A stretch of 64,000 nt of DNA from Lachnospiraceae bacterium (GTDB lineage Bacteria > Bacillota > Clostridia > Lachnospirales > Lachnospiraceae), in NCBI GenBank assembly GCA_022794255.1, contig JAAWEL010000023.1, positions 1-64,000 of the forward strand, given 5' to 3'. A program made the position numbers and the translations under genes. Below the pieces are notes generated by a model that saw nothing but the letters and a program-made list of their open reading frames with translations, did not search any database and was not told the origin of the DNA. This document shows, one piece after another, positions 59,690 through 64,000 of this stretch. Every line of letters begins with the position of its first letter. The stretch's first letter is position 1.

Positions 59690-60994
59690 ATGAATACTCG
59701 TTTTTATAATGCACGGATTCTGGCCATGGACACGGATATGGAGATTTGGCCGGGAGAGGTTTGGGTGGAAGGAAACCGGATTACCTATGTGGGGGAGCAA
59801 GCTGTCTTGGAAGGGCAATCCAGGGAGAAAGGCGCTCCTTTCTGGGACCGGGAGATCGATGTGAAGGGAAATCTGGTGATGCCGGGCTTTGCCAATGCCC
59901 ACACCCACTCGGCCATGACCTTTCTCCGCTCCTATGCAGATGACCTGCCTTTGCAGGAGTGGCTGGGGCAGCAGGTATTCCCTATGGAGGCGAAGCTGAC
60001 CGGGGAAGATATTTATGAGCTGTCCAGTCTGGCAATTTTAGAATATCTTACCAGTGGGATTACCAGCAATTTTGATATGTACTTTCAACCAGAAAGGATT
60101 GCTCAGGCCTCAGTGGACTGCGGATTCCGGACCGTAATGGTCAGCAGCCTGAACAATTTCACCTCCTCCTTAGAGGAGATGGAGCAGGAATATGTAAGGT
60201 ACAACAAGTATCATGATCGGATCCGCTACCACTTAGGCTTCCATGCAGAATACACCACATCGGAGGAGCTTTTAAAGGGGGTGGCTGCTCTGGCTGAAAA
60301 GTACCAGGCCCCGGTGTTTACCCACAACTCGGAGACCCGCCGGGAGGTGGAGGAATGTGTGGAAAGACATGGCATGACACCCACTGCCTATCTGGACAGC
60401 TTAGGGCTGTTTCAGTATGGCGGAGGAGGTTATCATTGTGTCCATATGACGGATGAGGATATCCGTATTTTTAAAAAGAGAGGGCTGGTTGTGGTGACGA
60501 ATCCCGGTTCGAACACCAAGTTGTCTAGCGGGATTGCCCGGATCTCGGATATACAAAAGGCGGGAGTTCCCATTGCCATTGGCACGGACGGACCAGCCAG
60601 CAACAATTGCCTGGATATGTTTCGGGAGATGTTTTTGGTGACTGGTTTGGCAAAGCTTCGGGAAGAGGATGCGGCAGCGGTGCCGGCCCAGGAGGTGCTG
60701 AAAATGGCAGTTCTTGGTGGCGCCCGGGCCATGGGGCTTAAAGACTGCGGGAGCCTGGCGCCGGGAAAGCTGGCAGACCTGATCGTGATTGATTTAAACC
60801 AGCCAAACATGCAGCCATTGAATAATCTGGTCAAAAATCTGGTATACAGCGGCAGCAAGCAGAATGTGAAGCTGACCATGGTCAACGGACGGGTGCTCTA
60901 TGAGGATGGGCGTTTCTTTGTGGGAAGGCCGCCGGAGGAGATATATGAGAAGGCCAACCGGATTATTAAGCGGATGACTGGAAGAATGAAATAA
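59690..60994 (+). CDS. mtaD: 5-methylthioadenosine/S-adenosylhomocysteine/5'-deoxyadenosine deaminase
   Basis: A 434-residue amidohydrolase that deaminates adenosine-like nucleosides to the inosine form. Metal and catalytic motifs: GFANAHTHSAMTFLR (H-x-H), GFHAEYTTSEEL (His), VHMTDEDI (His) and GTDGPASNNCLDMF (Asp). Length and the MFREMFLVTG segment fit the MTA/SAH deaminase group. It sits 3 bases after the importer permease; the imported or internal nucleoside would be converted to an inosine analogue. A phosphorylase to release the ribose phosphate is not in the window. The name covers several substrates; exact specificity is unknown. Confidence 0.9.
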   Translation: MNTRFYNARILAMDTDMEIWPGEVWVEGNRITYVGEQAVLEGQSREKGAPFWDREIDVKGNLVMPGFANAHTHSAMTFLRSYADDLPLQEWLGQQVFPMEAKLTGEDIYELSSLAILEYLTSGITSNFDMYFQPERIAQASVDCGFRTVMVSSLNNFTSSLEEMEQEYVRYNKYHDRIRYHLGFHAEYTTSEELLKGVAALAEKYQAPVFTHNSETRREVEECVERHGMTPTAYLDSLGLFQYGGGGYHCVHMTDEDIRIFKKRGLVVVTNPGSNTKLSSGIARISDIQKAGVPIAIGTDGPASNNCLDMFREMFLVTGLAKLREEDAAAVPAQEVLKMAVLGGARAMGLKDCGSLAPGKLADLIVIDLNQPNMQPLNNLVKNLVYSGSKQNVKLTMVNGRVLYEDGRFFVGRPPEEIYEKANRIIKRMTGRMK

Positions 60995-61014
60995 AAGAAA
61001 AGGAAAAACAGACC

Positions 61015-61803
61015 ATGATAAAACTAATCGTATCAGACATTGACGGAACACTTTTACAGGATGGGGGCAATGAGCTGAATCCGGAGCTGTTTGAGGTGAT
61101 CTTAAAGCTGAGAAGCCAGGGAATGCAGTATGCGGCGGCCAGCGGACGCCAGTGGGTCAGCATTGAGAGGCTTTTTGATCCCATTAAGGAAAAGATATTT
61201 TATCTGTCAGACAATGGGGCTTATGTAGGGCTTTGCGGGAGGAATCTCTATCTGAACACGATTGATCCCCAGATAATCCGGCAGATGGCCAGGGATATCC
61301 GCAGGGAAGGGCTGATACCTTTGATCAGCGGTCCGGATGTGGTGTATCTGGAAAAGCAGGATTGTTCTGTCTATGACTGGCTGGTAAACGGATACCAGTT
61401 CCAGGTGGAGATGGTGGAGGATTTATTGGCGGTGGAGGAGCCTTTTATCAAGATATCTGCATATCGTCCCGCAGATATTGATCCGGCGACAAAAGGACTG
61501 CGGGAAAAGTACAAGGACCGTCTGAAAATCACCATATCAGGAGATATGTGGATGGATTGTATGGCCCAGGGAGTGAATAAAGGGGCAGCAGTAAAGCTTT
61601 TACAAGACAGTCTGGGTATATCGCCGGAAGAAACCATGGTGTTTGGTGATCAGATGAATGATATTGAGATGATGAACCAGGCTTATTACAGCTTTGCCGT
61701 GGGAAATGCCAGACCGGAGGTCAAGGCAGCGGCCCGTTTCCAGACGGATGTGAATGTGCGAGATGGTGTGTTAAAGATTTTAAGACTGTTCGTGGAGAAA
61801 TGA
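61015..61803 (+). CDS. Cof-type HAD-IIB family phosphatase
   Basis: A 262-residue HAD hydrolase with a type IIB cap. Motif I LIVSDIDGTLLQ (nucleophile Asp), motif II in AASGRQWVS, motif III lysine near GVNKGAAVKLL and motif IV FGDQMNDIEMM. Such enzymes remove phosphate from sugar phosphates, FMN or PLP. It follows the deaminase gene by 20 bases, so it may belong to the salvage operon, but the family is found everywhere. Confidence 0.92.
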   Translation: MIKLIVSDIDGTLLQDGGNELNPELFEVILKLRSQGMQYAAASGRQWVSIERLFDPIKEKIFYLSDNGAYVGLCGRNLYLNTIDPQIIRQMARDIRREGLIPLISGPDVVYLEKQDCSVYDWLVNGYQFQVEMVEDLLAVEEPFIKISAYRPADIDPATKGLREKYKDRLKITISGDMWMDCMAQGVNKGAAVKLLQDSLGISPEETMVFGDQMNDIEMMNQAYYSFAVGNARPEVKAAARFQTDVNVRDGVLKILRLFVEK

Positions 61804-61813
61804 GGCATTTTGT

Positions 61814-62785
61814 ATGGTGAGAAATTTAAAAGGAAAGATCCTGGCTTTTATACTTCTGGCAGTTGCGCTTCTGGCAGCAGGCTGCGGGGAAAGTTCCCAG
61901 ACGGCCTCTGAGTTAAAGACTGTGGAAGAGTATTCCGATGCCCAGGTGAAGCTGATTGCCATCACAGAAAAAAATCGCTACAGCAAGGTTTATACGGATG
62001 AGATATGGCAGATTCCGGTTGATGAGGAGGGAACTTCCTTTCAGGACTATCTTCTGGGGGAGGTGCGGGTGTTTCTGCAGGAGCTAAAGACAGTAAATCT
62101 TTTGGCAGATGAGCAAAATATTACTTTAACCAGCCAGGAAAAAGACCGGCTGCATGAGCTGACAGAGGATTATTATGACAGTCTGACAGAGGCAGATAGG
62201 ACCTACACCGGCATCAGTAAAGAGGAGATCTATGAATTTTATGCAGAATATTATCGGGCCGATAAGGTGGTAAATGAGCTTACCAAGGATGTGAATTTGG
62301 AAATCAGTGACAGTGAGGCAAAGGTGATCACTGTTTTGGAGATTCGGCTGGAGGATAATGGGGAGGCGCAGAGAATCCACACCCAGGTTATGAAGGAAGG
62401 GGTGGATTTTAATGCGGTGGCAAAGACATTTTCCAGGGATGAGCAGGTGGAGAAATCCATAGGCCGGGGTGAGCGGCCCCAGGAATATGAGGATGCGGTG
62501 TTTGCCATGACAACCGGAGAGATCAGTCCCATTATCCGGGAGGGGGATTCCTTTTATATTGTAAAATGTATCAGTGATTACGATGAGGAGGCAACCCTGG
62601 AGCGGAAGCAGAAGATGGCGCTGCAGCGAAAAAATCAGGCGTTTCGGAAAATCTATGATGTGTTTGCTGCAGAGCATCCGGTGGAATTAAAGGGGAAGGT
62701 TTGGGAACAGATTGCCTTCTCATCTGCCAAAGATACGGCCACATCTGATTTTTTTCAGTGGTACGAGGATTATATGGGTTCATAG
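61814..62785 (+). CDS. Parvulin-type peptidyl-prolyl isomerase lipoprotein (PrsA-like)
   Basis: A 323-residue surface lipoprotein (lipobox LAAGC, Cys 24). A helical chaperone-like region (about 40-165) precedes a parvulin domain (about 170-265) with FNAVAKTFSRDE and a GRGERPQEYEDAVFAMTTGEIS segment typical of PrsA/SurA. The C-terminal tail is helical. It would help exported proteins fold at the membrane-wall interface. Divergent pieces mean that isomerase activity is not certain. Confidence 0.88.
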   Translation: MVRNLKGKILAFILLAVALLAAGCGESSQTASELKTVEEYSDAQVKLIAITEKNRYSKVYTDEIWQIPVDEEGTSFQDYLLGEVRVFLQELKTVNLLADEQNITLTSQEKDRLHELTEDYYDSLTEADRTYTGISKEEIYEFYAEYYRADKVVNELTKDVNLEISDSEAKVITVLEIRLEDNGEAQRIHTQVMKEGVDFNAVAKTFSRDEQVEKSIGRGERPQEYEDAVFAMTTGEISPIIREGDSFYIVKCISDYDEEATLERKQKMALQRKNQAFRKIYDVFAAEHPVELKGKVWEQIAFSSAKDTATSDFFQWYEDYMGS

Positions 62786-62862
62786 TATGCTGGATTTTGC
62801 CTGGCAGAGCCGGGACAAGAGTATATATCAGAAAAGGTTGAGAACAGGGGAGGCGTAAAGGG

Positions 62863-63360
62863 ATGATCGGACTTCGGATTGAGGATTTAAAGAGCTTTAC
62901 TTTTGGGCTTTTTATGGGGGAGAGTTTTGACAGATGGCTGCTGCGGGAAGCATCTATTACCACATTTAATGTATTTACCATTGATGGAAGAATCCGCCGG
63001 GGATATTTTACGGAGCAGGAGACAGAGGAGAAGCAGATCGGGGAGTTGTCCCCGTGGAAACTGGTACGCCCCTTCTGCTTTTCCCTGATCCGGGGAAAAA
63101 GACTGCCGGAAAGCTTTCGGATCACGCTGCAGCTGCCCCCTGCTGAGGTGAAGCGGTTTCTTTTATCGGTGCAGCCAGATTTTAATGAGGATCAGGTGGG
63201 AGGATTGTATCTTAACATCCGCTATGAGGATCAGATTCTGCACTGTGTGACCGGCGTTTCCCTGAATGTGTTCACTCTGGACAAGCGGATCGAGCAGGGC
63301 TGGGACGGGGAAGTGAAGCAGTATCTGAAGGAAAAGGGGATTGCTTATTCAGAGGTGTGA
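62863..63360 (+). CDS. DUF5721-like protein
   Basis: A 165-residue soluble protein with features I associate with the DUF5721 family of clostridia: DLKSFTFGLFMGESFDRWLL, ITTFNVFTIDGRI and PWKLVRPFCFSLIRGKRLPE. Function unknown. It has a ribosome site (gggaggcg) at moderate spacing. It often travels with housekeeping genes in Lachnospiraceae, which supports the taxonomic guess. Confidence 0.75.
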   Translation: MIGLRIEDLKSFTFGLFMGESFDRWLLREASITTFNVFTIDGRIRRGYFTEQETEEKQIGELSPWKLVRPFCFSLIRGKRLPESFRITLQLPPAEVKRFLLSVQPDFNEDQVGGLYLNIRYEDQILHCVTGVSLNVFTLDKRIEQGWDGEVKQYLKEKGIAYSEV

Positions 63361-63404
63361 TAAGGAGGTATGCAGGGCTGGGAAAGGAGCAAGGGAGGGA
63401 TAGA

Positions 63405-64000
63405 ATGGAACAATTATCGCTGTCCGCTTTAGGAATGGAAATAGACAGTGTGGAAAGCAAAGGCCGGTCCAAGGCGCCAGATATTTGCATAGAAGAACGA
63501 ATCAGCGGATTAAAGGCAATGCAGATACTGGAATTATCCAGGCACTCTTTTGAAAAGATTGTGAAATCCGGGATGCTGAAACAATATATAAATGGAAAAA
63601 AGAAATACTATAGTTTATCTGAAATAAAAGCTTTTATGAAAACGACAGAATATAAAAAATTGTCTGAGGGGACAGTAGATAAAAGGAATACTTTGAATGA
63701 TTTAACTGGGAAAGACTGGCTGCCTGAGACAAAAAGCTTTTTTTATCAGAAAGGATTGGGAGCAGACAGCCCTGAAGCACAAATAGAGAAGCTGCATCCG
63801 GCTCCCTATTCATTTCAAGACATTGGGCATTTGATTCGTTTTTTTACTAAAAAAGGAATGAGGGTGTTGGACCCTTTTGGCGGAGTTGGCTCTACGGCAA
63901 AGGCATGTGAGATAGATGGGAGAGTTTGTACAAGCATTGAATTGTCCCCGAAATGGCATGAGCTATCGATTGAAAGGCTGGAGACAGAGGTCGGTAAGGG
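63405..64000 (+). CDS. DNA methyltransferase (N4/N6 type), N-terminal part, cut by the right edge
   Basis: An open frame of 198 codons from ATG 63405 to the window end, with ribosome site aagggaggg. The N-terminal 100 residues include a HTH-like element (AMQILELSRHSFEKIVKSGM). Then come the methyltransferase features: HPAPYSFQDIGHLIRFFT and SAM-binding motif I DPFGGVGST near residue 163. The catalytic (D/N/S)PP(Y/F) motif is not reached yet. Codons are more AT-rich than in neighbouring genes, which suggests acquired DNA such as a restriction-modification or mobile element segment. Whether a nuclease gene follows cannot be seen. Confidence 0.85.
   Translation, partial: MEQLSLSALGMEIDSVESKGRSKAPDICIEERISGLKAMQILELSRHSFEKIVKSGMLKQYINGKKKYYSLSEIKAFMKTTEYKKLSEGTVDKRNTLNDLTGKDWLPETKSFFYQKGLGADSPEAQIEKLHPAPYSFQDIGHLIRFFTKKGMRVLDPFGGVGSTAKACEIDGRVCTSIELSPKWHELSIERLETEVGK

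Noticed and set aside
1-64000. tRNA, rRNA, insertion sequences or prophage genes
   Set aside because: None could be recognised on either strand by reading; a covariance-model or profile search would be needed to exclude small RNAs.

Overview
The window reads as chromosomal DNA of a strictly anaerobic, low- to mid-GC Firmicute. The best guess is a gut-type Lachnospiraceae (Clostridium cluster XIVa). Reasons are strong AGGAGG ribosome sites, sigma-A promoters with 17-base spacers, an assimilatory-type AsrABC sulfite reductase, [FeFe] hydrogenases, an LPXTG surface protein, a DUF5721-like gene and a sigma-54 gene. I see no rRNA, tRNA, CRISPR array, insertion sequence or prophage. Genus-level placement is not possible from sequence reading alone.

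Layout. (1) 1-5.2 kb: asrB and asrC, then a three-domain HemC-CobA-HemD fusion and a siroheme-synthase-like dehydrogenase. Together they make siroheme and the sulfite reductase that needs it; asrA probably lies just left of the window. (2) 5.2-11.9 kb: a minus-strand block (DUF1266-like lipoprotein, unknown 203-aa protein, asparagine synthase, multi-pass transporter) and a plus-strand acyltransferase. (3) 12.2-26.1 kb: a long catabolic operon behind one clear promoter. It encodes a ribose-type ABC importer (binding protein, double ATPase, two permeases), an unrecognised TIM-barrel-like protein, a metallo-beta-lactamase-fold hydrolase, an M20 amidohydrolase, a D-aminoacylase-family deacylase, a RidA protein, a fold-III PLP enzyme with a dehydratase-like metal signature, a DgoK-type 2-keto-3-deoxy-sugar-acid kinase, a KDPG-type aldolase and a YheO/DauR-like regulator. 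In sequence these steps suggest uptake and breakdown of an N-acylated 2-amino-2-deoxy aldonate (such as N-acetylglucosaminate or N-acetylgalactosaminate) to pyruvate and glyceraldehyde 3-phosphate.

(4) 26.2-31 kb: two esterases, an ATP-grasp ligase, a cyclophilin and a GNAT acetyltransferase. (5) 31-37.7 kb: YesL-like membrane protein, GntR regulator, ispE, transglutaminase-like lipoprotein, MATE exporter, YbaK-type deacylase and nitroreductase. (6) 38-42.7 kb: a four-gene [FeFe]-hydrogenase module with a 2Fe-2S protein, a PAS-bearing putative sensory hydrogenase, an SpoIIE/PP2C phosphatase and a group-B-like hydrogenase. (7) 42.9-43.9 kb: a stand-alone RNA ligase. (8) 44.3-48.3 kb: a large LPKTG-anchored surface protein whose signal peptide lies in a different reading frame. 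(9) 48.4-51.7 kb: rpoN, a PuuD-like amidotransferase, a Smr protein and a histidine phosphatase.

(10) 51.7-61 kb: class II aldolase, zinc alcohol dehydrogenase, mtnA, a BMP-family nucleoside ABC importer and an MTA/SAH-type deaminase. This matches a salvage route (DHAP shunt) for 5'-methylthioadenosine or 5'-deoxyadenosine, lacking only a nucleoside phosphorylase in this window. (11) 61-64 kb: HAD phosphatase, parvulin lipoprotein, DUF5721-like protein, and the start of a DNA methyltransferase that runs off the right edge and has more AT-rich codons than its neighbours.

The strongest candidates for undescribed biology are the amino-aldonate operon, the hydrogenase-phosphatase signalling module, the MTA/5'-deoxyadenosine cluster, the lone RNA ligase and the frame-split surface protein.
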